NCBI GenBank assembly: GCA_044360435.1
Contig: JBIKKI010000001.1
Location: 29,966-93,965 of the forward strand
Direction of reading: 5' to 3'
From: REEB481 sp044360435
Lineage (GTDB): Bacteria; Bacteroidota; Bacteroidia; NS11-12g; UBA955
Length of the DNA: 64,000 nt
Shown one piece after another: positions 50,315 through 58,874 of the stretch; the first letter of the stretch is position 1, and every line of letters begins with the position of its first letter. A program made the position numbers and the translations under genes. A model generated the notes under the pieces. It was not told the origin of the DNA, did no database searches, and saw only the letters and a list, made by a program, of their open reading frames with translations.

Positions 50315-52900
50315 TCAAACAACCACGTTGATGATGCGGCCCTTCACGATGATTAATTTCTTTAGGGGTTTTCCATCCATCCACTTCACCACTTCCGGAT
50401 TTGTAAAAACAGCGGCTTCCATTTCAGCATCGCTTGCATCGAGCGCAAACATGATGCTGGTGCGTGTTTTTCCATTAATACTCACGGGATAGTTAAACGC
50501 TTGTTCCACCAGGTATTCGGGGTTGAAATTGGGCCAAGAAGCCAGATGAACACTGCTTAGATTACCCATCATGTGCCACAATTCTTCCGCGATATGAGGG
50601 GCAAAGGGCGCAAGCAAAACCACCAAAGGTTCCAGGATGGCGCGCTTCTTACACTTCATGGACTGAAGCTCATTTACAGCCACCATAAACGCGGAAACAG
50701 AGGTGTTAAAGCTCATGTTTTCGATATCGCCACTTACCTTTTGAATGGTTTTATGCAGCACCTTCAGTTCATCTTTGCCAGGTTCTTCATCTGTCAAAAC
50801 ACAAGCCTCTTCCTGCACATACAAGCGCCACAGTTTGTTTAAAAAGCGACTTACCCCTTCGATGCCGTTGGTATTCCAGGGTTTGCTGTCTGTTAATGGA
50901 CCGAGGAACATTTCGTACATGCGTAAGGTATCAGCACCATAGGCATCACACACGTCGTCGGGGTTTACTACATTTCCCCAGCGTTTGCTCATTTTCTGAC
51001 CATCTTCTCCCATGATCATGCCTTGATTGACGAGGCGTTTAAAAGGCTCATCCCAAGCGATTAAGCCAAGGTCAAACAGAAATTTTGTCCAAAAACGACT
51101 GTACAGCAGATGGCCTGTGGCATGCTCGCTGCCACCCACATAAAGGTCAACCTGGTTCCAGTATTCCAGAGCTTCGGCACCGGCAAAACGTGTAGCGTTA
51201 TGGGGGTCGGTGTAGCGCAGGAAGTACCAACTGCTGCCAGCCCAACCAGGCATAGTGTCGGTTTCGCGCTTACCGTCGGGTGTAGAAACCCAATCCAGAA
51301 CACCGGCAAGCGGACTTTCGCCCGTTCCTGAAGGTTTGTAGCTGTCCACGGCGGGCAATTCCACGGGTAGCGCTGCTACCAACCTTGGAACACCGGCTTC
51401 GTCAAATACTACGGGAATTGGTTCACCCCAATAGCGCTGACGTCCAAAACCAGCTTCCCTGAGTTTGTAATTTGTTTTGCTTCTTCCAAGGTTCCGAGCC
51501 TCAACTTCTTCCAACATTTTCGCAATGGCTTCTTTTACAGATAAACCATTTAAGAATGCGCTGTTGATACAAACACCATCTTTAGCAGCATAAGCTGCCC
51601 CAAGAGGTTCTTCAAGTGTTTCGCCTGTCGGCTGAATCACGGGAATGATGGGCAATTGGAACGCCTGGGCGAAATCAAAGTCGCGTTCGTCGTGGGCAGG
51701 AACGGCCATAATAGCTCCTGTTCCATAACCCGCCAACACATAATCGCTTACCCAAACAGGAATGGCTTTTCCGGTAAAAGGGTTTACCACTTCGAGTCCG
51801 GTAAATACACCCGTTTTGTTTACCGAGGCCATGCGGTCAATTTCACTTCTGTTTTTAGCCTTTGCAGCATAAGCCATAACGACCTCACGCTGTGCATCGG
51901 AACAAAGTGCTTCCAGGCCATCATATTCAGGCGCCAGAACCAAAAAACTTGCACCGAAAATAGTATCTGGCCTGGTGGTGAAAACGGGAATACTGCGGTT
52001 CGTGCCTACGCAGGAGAAGCTGATTTCTGCGCCGGTGCTTTTGCCAATCCAGTTCTTTTGAATTTCCTTGATGGAATCACTCCACTGGAGTTCATCCAAA
52101 CCATCCAACAGCCGGTCGGCATAAGCGGTGATGCGCAGGAACCATTGCTTCATTTTTCTGCGTTCAACAGGGAATCCGCCACGTTCGCTCACCGGACCTT
52201 TTTGCGGGTCGTTTACAACTTCTTCATTGGCCAGCACCGTGCCCATTTCCGGACACCAGTTCACCGTTGTTTCGTCCAAAAAGGCCAGGCGGAAGCGATT
52301 CAGAACTGCTTCTTTCTGCGCATCACTGAATAGTTTCCACTCGCCGGCGCTGAAGGAAATGCCAGCTTCTTTCAGCGTATCAAAGGGCGCGGCACCCTGT
52401 TCCACGAACTGTTCCACCAGGGTAGATACAGGACGAGCCTTTTGTACAGAAGAATCGTACCAATGGTTGAACAACAGCGAAAAAATCCATTGAGTCCACT
52501 TGTAATATTCAGGATCGCAGGTGCGCACCTCGCGCGACCAGTCGTAACAAAACCCCATGCGGTCCAACTGCTCACGGAATCGGCGGATGTTTGCATTGGT
52601 GGTGACGGCTGGGTGTTGTCCGGTTTGGATGGCATACTGTTCAGCAGGCAATCCAAAAGCATCATAACCCATTGGATGAAGCACATTGTAGCCATTTTGC
52701 CTTTTGTAACGGGCTACAATATCGCTGGCAATATATCCGAGCGGGTGGCCAACGTGCAGGCCGGCACCCGAGGGATAGGGAAACATGTCCAGCACATAAT
52801 ATTTTGGTCGGGAAGGGTCTATCTCTACTTGATATAAACCCTGTTCTTTCCATTGCTGTTGCCAGCGGGATTCTATTTGTCGGAAAGGATATGAAGCCAT
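50315..52900 (-). CDS. leuS: Leucyl-tRNA synthetase
   Basis: 861 residues. Class I synthetase: HIGH-type MFPYPSGAGLHVGHPLGYIASD, CP1 editing domain with FTTRPDTIFGASFLVL, KMSKS-type motif EDGQKMSKRWGNVVNPDD, and a C-terminal anticodon-binding/tail domain. An additional stretch in the N-terminal half (SSVQKARPVSTLVEQFVEQG) matches a Bacteroidota-type insertion. The start MASYPFRQIESRWQQQW fits the family. Its -7 element lies within a 9-bp inverted repeat. Confidence 0.96.
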   Translation of the reverse strand: MASYPFRQIESRWQQQWKEQGLYQVEIDPSRPKYYVLDMFPYPSGAGLHVGHPLGYIASDIVARYKRQNGYNVLHPMGYDAFGLPAEQYAIQTGQHPAVTTNANIRRFREQLDRMGFCYDWSREVRTCDPEYYKWTQWIFSLLFNHWYDSSVQKARPVSTLVEQFVEQGAAPFDTLKEAGISFSAGEWKLFSDAQKEAVLNRFRLAFLDETTVNWCPEMGTVLANEEVVNDPQKGPVSERGGFPVERRKMKQWFLRITAYADRLLDGLDELQWSDSIKEIQKNWIGKSTGAEISFSCVGTNRSIPVFTTRPDTIFGASFLVLAPEYDGLEALCSDAQREVVMAYAAKAKNRSEIDRMASVNKTGVFTGLEVVNPFTGKAIPVWVSDYVLAGYGTGAIMAVPAHDERDFDFAQAFQLPIIPVIQPTGETLEEPLGAAYAAKDGVCINSAFLNGLSVKEAIAKMLEEVEARNLGRSKTNYKLREAGFGRQRYWGEPIPVVFDEAGVPRLVAALPVELPAVDSYKPSGTGESPLAGVLDWVSTPDGKRETDTMPGWAGSSWYFLRYTDPHNATRFAGAEALEYWNQVDLYVGGSEHATGHLLYSRFWTKFLFDLGLIAWDEPFKRLVNQGMIMGEDGQKMSKRWGNVVNPDDVCDAYGADTLRMYEMFLGPLTDSKPWNTNGIEGVSRFLNKLWRLYVQEEACVLTDEEPGKDELKVLHKTIQKVSGDIENMSFNTSVSAFMVAVNELQSMKCKKRAILEPLVVLLAPFAPHIAEELWHMMGNLSSVHLASWPNFNPEYLVEQAFNYPVSINGKTRTSIMFALDASDAEMEAAVFTNPEVVKWMDGKPLKKLIIVKGRIINVVV

Positions 52901-52933
52901 GAAGCCCGCGAATTTAGTTGTTCTGCGGGCTTC
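52901..52933. promoter_or_regulatory. Inverted repeat framing the leuS -7 element
   Basis: GAAGCCCGC (52901-52909) and GCGGGCTTC (52925-52933) form a perfect 9-bp inverted repeat with a 15-bp spacer. The minus-strand TAAATTCG element (52916-52909) lies in the spacer and first arm, 8 nt before the leuS ATG. No T-tract follows on either strand, so an operator or leader hairpin is more likely than a terminator. Confidence 0.45.
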
Positions 52934-52955
52934 AGTAGCGGGTTGTTACCCGGAA

Positions 52956-53303
52956 TTAAACAGCGAAACTTTCACCGCAGCCGCAAGTGCGTGCTGCATT
53001 TGGATTGATGAAACTGAACCCTTTCCCGTTGAGGCCGTCGCTGAAATCGAGTTCTGTGCCACACAGGTACAGAAAACTTTTCATGTCGCAAACCATTTTA
53101 AGGCCGTTGTGGAAGAATTCCATATCGCCAGGTTTGGATTCGTTGTCGAAGTCTAGGTTATAACTCAAACCAGAACAACCACCACCTTTAACGCTTACGC
53201 GCAGAAAATATTCACCCGGCTGGATGGAGGCATCCCGCATCAAATCCATGACCTTGTCAAAGGCTTTGGAAGAGATGCTCAGGTCAGAATTTCCTGCATT
53301 CAT
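52956..53303 (-). CDS. Iron-sulfur cluster assembly A-type carrier (IscA/ErpA-like)
   Basis: 115 residues. Carries Fe-S clusters or iron to target proteins. The three conserved Cys are present: Cys43 in GGGCSGLSY, and Cys107/Cys109 in TCGCGESF. It follows iscU with a 2-nt gap. Whether it is IscA or ErpA cannot be told from sequence alone; the operon context favours IscA. Confidence 0.93.
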   Translation of the reverse strand: MNAGNSDLSISSKAFDKVMDLMRDASIQPGEYFLRVSVKGGGCSGLSYNLDFDNESKPGDMEFFHNGLKMVCDMKSFLYLCGTELDFSDGLNGKGFSFINPNAARTCGCGESFAV

Positions 53304-53305
53304 GA

Positions 53306-53725
53306 TTAATGGTGTTTGGCCTGATTGTCAACAATGGGCTCAAGACCCTGCTTCACGCGGTAGTCGTTGATGGCGGCTTTGATGGCATCTTCTGCCAGCA
53401 CGCTGCAATGGATTTTCACAGGTGGAAGGGCCAACTCTTCTACGATGTCCATATTGTCGATGGACAGCGCTTCATCCACACTTTTGCCTTTCAGCCACTC
53501 GGTAGCGAGGGAAGAAGAGGCAATGGCAGAACCACACCCAAATGTTTTAAACTTGGCATCTTCAATCACATGCGTTTCGGGATTCACCTGAATTTGCAGG
53601 CGCATCACGTCGCCGCACTCAGGAGCGCCTACCAAACCGGTTCCTACGGTGTTGCTGTTTTTATCCAGGGTTCCGATGTTCCTTGGGTTGGTGTAGTGGT
53701 CTATTACTTTCTCAGAGTATGCCAT
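53306..53725 (-). CDS. iscU: Iron-sulfur cluster scaffold IscU
   Basis: 139 residues. Scaffold on which Fe-S clusters form using sulfur from IscS. Cys37 (PECGDV), Cys64 (FGCGSAIASSS) and Cys107 (KIHCSVLAED) are the cluster ligands; LPPVK (about 100-104) is the binding site for an HscA-type chaperone. The gene has its own promoter in the 53-nt gap after iscS (53748-53778), besides possible read-through. Confidence 0.96.
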   Translation of the reverse strand: MAYSEKVIDHYTNPRNIGTLDKNSNTVGTGLVGAPECGDVMRLQIQVNPETHVIEDAKFKTFGCGSAIASSSLATEWLKGKSVDEALSIDNMDIVEELALPPVKIHCSVLAEDAIKAAINDYRVKQGLEPIVDNQAKHH

Positions 53726-53747
53726 AATGATGTTGGTTATTTGTGTA

Positions 53748-53778
53748 CAAAGATATTATTTGGAACAAGTCTAAACAA
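53748..53778 (-). promoter_or_regulatory. iscU promoter with -33 and -7 elements
   Basis: On the minus strand TTG (53778-53776), a 20-nt spacer and TATCTTTG (53755-53748): the best complete match to the Bacteroidota TTG/TAnnTTTG pattern in the window. The spacer contains the palindrome-like site at 53758-53776. Confidence 0.7.
53758..53776. promoter_or_regulatory. isc site 2: ATTTGGA-N5-TCTAAAC
   Basis: Imperfect 19-bp inverted repeat between the -33 and -7 elements of iscU. The right arm equals that of the site in front of iscS and the 5-bp spacer is the same; the left arm agrees at 5 of 7 positions. Confidence 0.5.
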
Positions 53779-54993
53779 TCAATGTTCCTGCCATTGAACA
53801 CTTTTCAGGTCAATTCCTTCTTTAAACATTTCCCAGAGTGGGCTCATTTCCCGGAGGCGCGTCACAGCTGTTTTTACGCAGTTGATGGTAAAATCAATTT
53901 CTTCTTCTGTGGTAAAGCGGCTCAGGCCAAAGCGCAGGCTGCTGTGTGCGAGTTCGTCGTCGAGACCCAGGTTTTTAAGCACGTAGCTTGGTTCCAGGCT
54001 GGCGCTGGTGCAGGCACTTCCGGAGCTCACGGCAATGTCTTTCACACCCATGATCAGGCCTTCGCCTTCTACGTATTTGAAGCTCATATTGGTGCAATGT
54101 GGCAGGCGGTGTTCGCGTGAACCATTCACATAGCTTTCTTCAAGTTCGAGCAGCGCGTTTTCAAGTTTATCGCGGAGTTTAGACAGCCGCTCTGCATCGG
54201 CGTGCATTTCGGCTTTGGCGAGGGCCGCAGCTTTTCCGAATCCTACGATGCCCGGAACATTCAGGGTTCCGCTGCGCATGCCACGTTCATGTCCGCCACC
54301 GTCCATTTGGGCGGTAACTTTTACCCTTGGGTTTTTGCGACGTACGTAAAGCGCACCAATTCCTTTGGGTCCGTACATTTTGTGCGCAGTAAAGCTCATC
54401 AGGTGGATGTTGTCTGCAATCACGTCCACGGGAATTTTTCCCACGGCCTGGGTAGCATCGCTGTGAAACAATACACCTTTTTCGGCGCAAAGGGCACCAA
54501 TTTCCCGAATGGGTTGAACAACACCTATTTCGTTGTTGGCGTACATGATGGTAACCAAAATGGTTTCCTTACGCATGGCTGCTGCCACCTGAGCGGCGGT
54601 AACCAACCCATCGGCCCCTGTTTCCAGATATGTAATCTCAGCACCGGCTTTTTCAAGATGCTTGCAGGTGTCGAGAATGGCTTTGTGTTCGGTATTTACG
54701 GTGATGATGTGGTTTCCCTTATCGCGGTACATTTCGAACACGCCTTTCAGTGCCAGGTTGTTGCTTTCGGTAGCGCCGCTGGTGAAAATGATTTCCTTAT
54801 CGCTGGCGTTGATCAGGTCACCAATATCCTTACGGGCCTGGTCCACGGCGTCTTCGGCTTCCCAACCAAATGCGTGGTTGCGGCTGGAAGCATTGCCAAA
54901 ATGTTGTGTGAAAAAGGGCATCATGGCTTCCAACACACGGGGATCAACCGGAGTGGTAGCGTTGTTGTCGAGGTAAACGGGTAATTTAACCAT
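53779..54993 (-). CDS. iscS: Cysteine desulfurase IscS
   Basis: 404 residues. PLP enzyme that takes sulfur from cysteine for Fe-S cluster, thiamine and tRNA thiolation. Group I signature: YLDNNATTPVDPRV, FTSGATESNNLALKG, PLP Lys in LMSFTAHKMYGPKGIG, and the mobile catalytic Cys in AVSSGSACTSASLEPSYVL. First gene of iscS-iscU-iscA; no iscR, hscBA or fdx is present in the window. A TACTTTTG element and a 19-bp palindrome lie in its leader. Confidence 0.96.
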   Translation of the reverse strand: MVKLPVYLDNNATTPVDPRVLEAMMPFFTQHFGNASSRNHAFGWEAEDAVDQARKDIGDLINASDKEIIFTSGATESNNLALKGVFEMYRDKGNHIITVNTEHKAILDTCKHLEKAGAEITYLETGADGLVTAAQVAAAMRKETILVTIMYANNEIGVVQPIREIGALCAEKGVLFHSDATQAVGKIPVDVIADNIHLMSFTAHKMYGPKGIGALYVRRKNPRVKVTAQMDGGGHERGMRSGTLNVPGIVGFGKAAALAKAEMHADAERLSKLRDKLENALLELEESYVNGSREHRLPHCTNMSFKYVEGEGLIMGVKDIAVSSGSACTSASLEPSYVLKNLGLDDELAHSSLRFGLSRFTTEEEIDFTINCVKTAVTRLREMSPLWEMFKEGIDLKSVQWQEH

Positions 54994-55009
54994 AGATTTT
55001 TTCGTGTCT

Positions 55010-55028
55010 GTTTAGACAGCTTCTAAAC
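55010..55028. promoter_or_regulatory. isc site 1: GTTTAGA-N5-TCTAAAC palindrome
   Basis: Perfect 7-bp inverted repeat with a 5-bp spacer, immediately downstream of the iscS -7 element and covering the expected transcription start. A related site lies in the iscU promoter. Placement suggests a repressor site. Confidence 0.55.
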
Positions 55029-55030
55029 TG

Positions 55031-55038
55031 CAAAAGTA
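55031..55038 (-). promoter_or_regulatory. -7 promoter element of iscS
   Basis: TACTTTTG on the minus strand, exact TAnnTTTG, 37 nt before the ATG at 54993. Confidence 0.6.
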
Positions 55039-55387
55039 AAACATTGGCGTTGGGATAAGGTTTGTTTGTGCGAGATAAAAAGTAATTCCGTGTGGAAATT
55101 GAATGGTGTTGACTTGCCTGGCTTGTGATCATCAGAACAGATTCACTACCCACATTACCGGAGGTGGTCTCTAAAAGAAGAAAAACCAGTATATACGATC
55201 TTCTTGTGCAGCAAGACTGCGATTATGAGGGTGGACAGTGTTTCACGGATGATCGGGTGCAACCCGAACCTAATATATAGTTGAGGTAGAAAGAAGCAAA
55301 CCACGACAAACACAGACAGTGATTGCTGCCGCTTTGTCAGGTGTTAAAACAAAGCAGCTCCCGCCCATATTTCGTCGGATAATGACT

Positions 55388-55395
55388 TAAATTTG
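55388..55395 (+). promoter_or_regulatory. -7 promoter element of ftsH
   Basis: TAAATTTG, exact TAnnTTTG, 67 nt before the ATG at 55463, one of the longest leaders in the window. Confidence 0.55.
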
Positions 55396-55462
55396 TCCTT
55401 TGGAGTAGTTTGTGGTGCATTGTTTGCCAAACCCACTCCGAACGAAGCGTTTGCCCAAAACA

Positions 55463-57502
55463 ATGAACGATCAACAACAACCAAAACCCCAGGAGCGCAA
55501 ACCGCGCTTTAATCCCAATTGGATTTATGCCTTGGTGATTCTTGCCTTCATCATCATCAACTTTTTTCCCAAAGAACATGGCAAGCCAAGCTCCTGGAAC
55601 GATGTAAAACGCATGGTGCTGAGTGAAGAAGTAGAAAAAATGGTGGTGTGGAATGAAAGTGAGGTTGAAGTATTCCTCACCAGCGAGGCGCTGGATAAAG
55701 AAGAACACAAAAAGTTAAAAGGCAATGCCGATGCGTTCGGCAGCGATGTTCCGCAGTATTATTTCGAAACAGAGATTGATTATTTCAACAGGGAACTTGA
55801 AGCGCTCAAAGGGGAGTTGAAAGCAAAGAACATCAACCCAGACCTGGCGCTGAAGCTGGAGTTTAAAACCCGTGCCGATTATACCGGGCAGATTCTGAAC
55901 TGGTTGTTCTTCATACTCATTTTCGTTGGTTTCTGGATGTTGGTGATGCGTCGGATGGGTGGTAACTCTGGCGGTTCAGGCCCTAACATCTTCAACATAG
56001 GCCGTGCACGCGCCCAGTTGTACGATAAAGATACAAAGGTGAATGTAACCTTCAAGGACGTAGCCGGACTTCAGGAGGCTAAAATGGAGGTGATGGAAGT
56101 CGTTGACTTTCTGAAGAACCCCAAAAAATACACCAACCTGGGCGGCAAAATTCCGAAAGGGGTATTGCTGGTGGGCCCTCCCGGTACAGGAAAAACCTTG
56201 CTGGCCAAGGCGGTTGCCGGTGAAGCAGGAGTTCCTTTCTTTTCGTTGTCGGGTTCTGATTTCGTAGAAATGTTTGTGGGTGTGGGAGCAAGCCGGGTTC
56301 GTGATTTATTCAAACAAGCTAAAGAGAAGGCGCCCTGCATTATTTTCATCGATGAAATTGACGCCATCGGCCGCGCCCGTGGTAAAAACCTGGTGCAAAG
56401 CAGCAATGACGAACGCGAAAGCACCCTGAACCAATTGCTCGCCGAAATGGATGGCTTTGGAACAGACAGTGGTGTGATTTTGATGGCGGCTACCAACAGA
56501 CCCGATATTCTTGATTCTGCACTGTTGCGCCCCGGCCGTTTTGACAGACAGATTTCCGTGGACAAGCCAGATCTCATTGGCAGGGAGCAGATTTTCAAAG
56601 TACACCTGAAGCCGCTTACGAAGCTTGCGGCTGATGTGGAAGCGAAAAAGCTTGCAGCCCAAACACCGGGTTTTGCAGGTGCAGAAATTGCCAACGTGTG
56701 CAATGAGGCCGCGCTGATTGCCGCCAGAAAAGGGAAAGAATCCGTGGAAATGCAAGATTTTCAGGATGCCATCGACCGCGTGATTGGTGGTTTGGAAAAG
56801 AAGAACAAGTTGATTTCTCCGGAGGAAAAGGAAATTGTGGCCTACCACGAAGCAGGACATGCCGTTGCCGGTTGGTTCCTGGAATTTGCAGATCCGCTGG
56901 TGAAGGTTTCCATCGTTCCACGCGGAGTGGCCGCATTGGGATACGCACAATACCTTCCCAAAGAACAATACCTCTACCGCACCGAGCAGTTGATTGACTC
57001 TATGTGTATGACCTTGGGTGGCCGCGCTGCGGAAGAAGTGTTTTTCAATAAAGTAAGCACCGGCGCCCAAAACGACTTGGAGCGTGTAACGAAACTGGCA
57101 TACAGCATGGTTACCGTGTACGGAATGAGTACGAAGGTGGGCAACCTGAGCTTCTACGATGCACAGGGTGAATATGGATATCAAAAACCCTACAGCGAGA
57201 AAACTGCCGAACTCATTGATCAGGAGGTGCGCGAGTTGGTAGATCAGGCATATACCCGCACCAAAGGCCTGCTGCTGGAACACAAACAGCACACAGAAGC
57301 ACTCGCTCAGGAATTATTAAAGAAAGAGGTGCTGTTCCAGTCTGATTTGGAACAACTAATCGGCAAGCGCCCATTCAACACCAAAACCACCTACGAGGAG
57401 TTCATCAACAGCGGCACTGAAGAACAAGGCACTTCAGAAACAACACCTGCGCCAGAGACGCAGCAACCTGAAGCATCTGCTGAAGCACCGTCAGAATCCT
57501 AA
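55463..57502 (+). CDS. ftsH: ATP-dependent zinc metalloprotease FtsH
   Basis: 679 residues from the ATG at 55463. Membrane-bound AAA protease that degrades misfolded membrane and short-lived proteins. Two membrane helices (WIYALVILAFIIINFF and ILNWLFFILIFVGFWMLVM) flank a periplasmic segment. Walker A GPPGTGKTLLAK, Walker B CIIFIDEIDAIG, SRH TNRPDILDSALLRPGRFDR and zinc site HEAGHAVAG follow. The C-terminal tail is Glu/Thr/Pro-rich. An in-frame ATG 17 codons upstream would add a non-homologous stretch. Confidence 0.96.
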   Translation: MNDQQQPKPQERKPRFNPNWIYALVILAFIIINFFPKEHGKPSSWNDVKRMVLSEEVEKMVVWNESEVEVFLTSEALDKEEHKKLKGNADAFGSDVPQYYFETEIDYFNRELEALKGELKAKNINPDLALKLEFKTRADYTGQILNWLFFILIFVGFWMLVMRRMGGNSGGSGPNIFNIGRARAQLYDKDTKVNVTFKDVAGLQEAKMEVMEVVDFLKNPKKYTNLGGKIPKGVLLVGPPGTGKTLLAKAVAGEAGVPFFSLSGSDFVEMFVGVGASRVRDLFKQAKEKAPCIIFIDEIDAIGRARGKNLVQSSNDERESTLNQLLAEMDGFGTDSGVILMAATNRPDILDSALLRPGRFDRQISVDKPDLIGREQIFKVHLKPLTKLAADVEAKKLAAQTPGFAGAEIANVCNEAALIAARKGKESVEMQDFQDAIDRVIGGLEKKNKLISPEEKEIVAYHEAGHAVAGWFLEFADPLVKVSIVPRGVAALGYAQYLPKEQYLYRTEQLIDSMCMTLGGRAAEEVFFNKVSTGAQNDLERVTKLAYSMVTVYGMSTKVGNLSFYDAQGEYGYQKPYSEKTAELIDQEVRELVDQAYTRTKGLLLEHKQHTEALAQELLKKEVLFQSDLEQLIGKRPFNTKTTYEEFINSGTEEQGTSETTPAPETQQPEASAEAPSES

Positions 57503-57509
57503 GCGCAGC

Positions 57510-58868
57510 TTATAAATCCCAAATGAGGAGCAGCGTCGCGCCGGCTCCACCTAGTTTACCGGGGAACAGCAAACCCTCAACACTGTTGATGTCCATGCGC
57601 ACGCGAAGGTTTTTAATGGTGCACGAAACAAAGGCGCGCACATCGAAAGCATGAACGCCTCCGTATGCAAGTTGAGAACCGTAATAAAACCGCCCCTTAT
57701 ATTTTCCATACCCAAAGCTGACCCTGGGAATAAACCCGGGATAAGCACGGTACACCAGGTTTCCAAAGATGTGTCGCCCATTACTCAGGTAAACACCTTT
57801 GGAGAAACTGAACAACGCCGGGAGGGATACCAATGAATTCAGACCGGAACGGCGCGGATTCATGCGGTTCAGCAAGGTGTCAAAATAGTTGCTGAATGAA
57901 GCGTTGCTGTCGATGCCATATGGTGTGAACGGCACCTCCCATCCATTAATCCCGAAGGCAGAGTCTTTGGTATAAGAAGCACCCGCAGCGCCTAAGGAAA
58001 CCAGGCCCAAGTCAGAAACAGAAACGCGCCAATAATGTGATTGTTCGTTTTTCCCTTTCATTCCACCAAACTGAAGGTTGATGGAAGCGCCGTGGCTGAG
58101 CGGATAAAACCCAAGGTCGTTTTTGTCCTTACGCGTAACATCAAGTTGGTAAGACAGGTTCAGGCTGTCGCCAAGGGCGGAAGTGAACAGATGCGCACGC
58201 GGCATGGAGAGACGGGTGTATTCGCGCATAAACACCCAGGACGCTCCGGCTTCAAACCAATAGTTTCCTTTTCCCGCAGGCTTTATTGTTTTTATGTAGC
58301 TGGCACCCAGTTGATTCCAGGACATGCTGTTCAGGCTGAGTTGCTCACTCCGCATGGTGGTGCCGGCAAAAGGTGCGTTGCCGCGAAAAACCAGATTAAA
58401 AGCATCTTGGTTGAAGCTTGCCCCAACCAGGTTTGTGTACTTATAATCCAGCGACCAGTATCCTGTTTTGGAGGGAAAAACGCTATGCGCCTGATCATTA
58501 AAACACACCTGAATCGAGTTTTCTCCCTGAATGGAAGCCACCCCTGATCCAATACGGTCAGCCGTTTTACCAATCATATTGTTGTTTAGCGTTCCGCCCT
58601 GCACACGAAATAACGCGCCTGCAGGCACCTTGCTGCTGTAATACATGGCCTGTGTGGTGATTTCGAGGTTGCTCGGAAGCACATATTTCGTAATTACCTG
58701 AGTAGGACGGTGTATCCTGTCCAAAGGTGTGTTTTGTGCGGAAAGTACAAGATTGCTGTCGCGCTCTTCTTGAAGCTTACTGCTGTCCAATGGGGTGTTT
58801 TGTGCGGAAAGTACAAGGGCAATGCTTATTGCCGGAAAGAGCAACAGCGCTTTTTTAGTCAGAAACAT
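57510..58868 (-). CDS. DUF5723-like exported protein with duplicated signal-cleavage segment
   Basis: 452 residues. Signal peptide ends LVLSAQNTPLD, and the same LVLSAQNTPLD recurs 22 residues later (a 66-bp direct duplication). The mature part (SNLEITTQAMYYSSKVPAGALFRVQGGTLN through to GGAGATLLLIWDL) is beta-barrel-like with aromatic-ended strands, and resembles the DUF5723 outer-membrane proteins of Bacteroidota. It starts 6 nt after the large lipoprotein gene and is its probable partner. Confidence 0.72.
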   Translation of the reverse strand: MFLTKKALLLFPAISIALVLSAQNTPLDSSKLQEERDSNLVLSAQNTPLDRIHRPTQVITKYVLPSNLEITTQAMYYSSKVPAGALFRVQGGTLNNNMIGKTADRIGSGVASIQGENSIQVCFNDQAHSVFPSKTGYWSLDYKYTNLVGASFNQDAFNLVFRGNAPFAGTTMRSEQLSLNSMSWNQLGASYIKTIKPAGKGNYWFEAGASWVFMREYTRLSMPRAHLFTSALGDSLNLSYQLDVTRKDKNDLGFYPLSHGASINLQFGGMKGKNEQSHYWRVSVSDLGLVSLGAAGASYTKDSAFGINGWEVPFTPYGIDSNASFSNYFDTLLNRMNPRRSGLNSLVSLPALFSFSKGVYLSNGRHIFGNLVYRAYPGFIPRVSFGYGKYKGRFYYGSQLAYGGVHAFDVRAFVSCTIKNLRVRMDINSVEGLLFPGKLGGAGATLLLIWDL

Positions 58869-58874
58869 GCTGCG

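Larger units (their letters stand above)
54994..55462. other. Divergent intergenic region between iscS and ftsH
   Basis: 469 bp without a supported gene. The left 45 bp are the iscS promoter and palindrome; the right end holds the ftsH promoter (TAAATTTG at 55388-55395). In the middle there is a small perfect stem-loop (TCGGGT-GCA-ACCCGA, about 55254-55268) without a T-tract. The rest shows no reading frame or repeat of note. Confidence 0.5.

Noticed and set aside
51656..52333. 225-codon plus-strand open frame
   Set aside because: Antisense to the leuS editing domain.
54202..54984. 260-codon plus-strand open frame
   Set aside because: Antisense to iscS, which has all catalytic motifs.
55254..55268. 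Stem-loop between iscS and ftsH considered as a terminator
   Set aside because: No T-tract on either strand and both flanking genes start, rather than end, towards it.
56306..57292. 328-codon minus-strand open frame
   Set aside because: Fully antisense to ftsH, in the region coding for conserved AAA and protease motifs.
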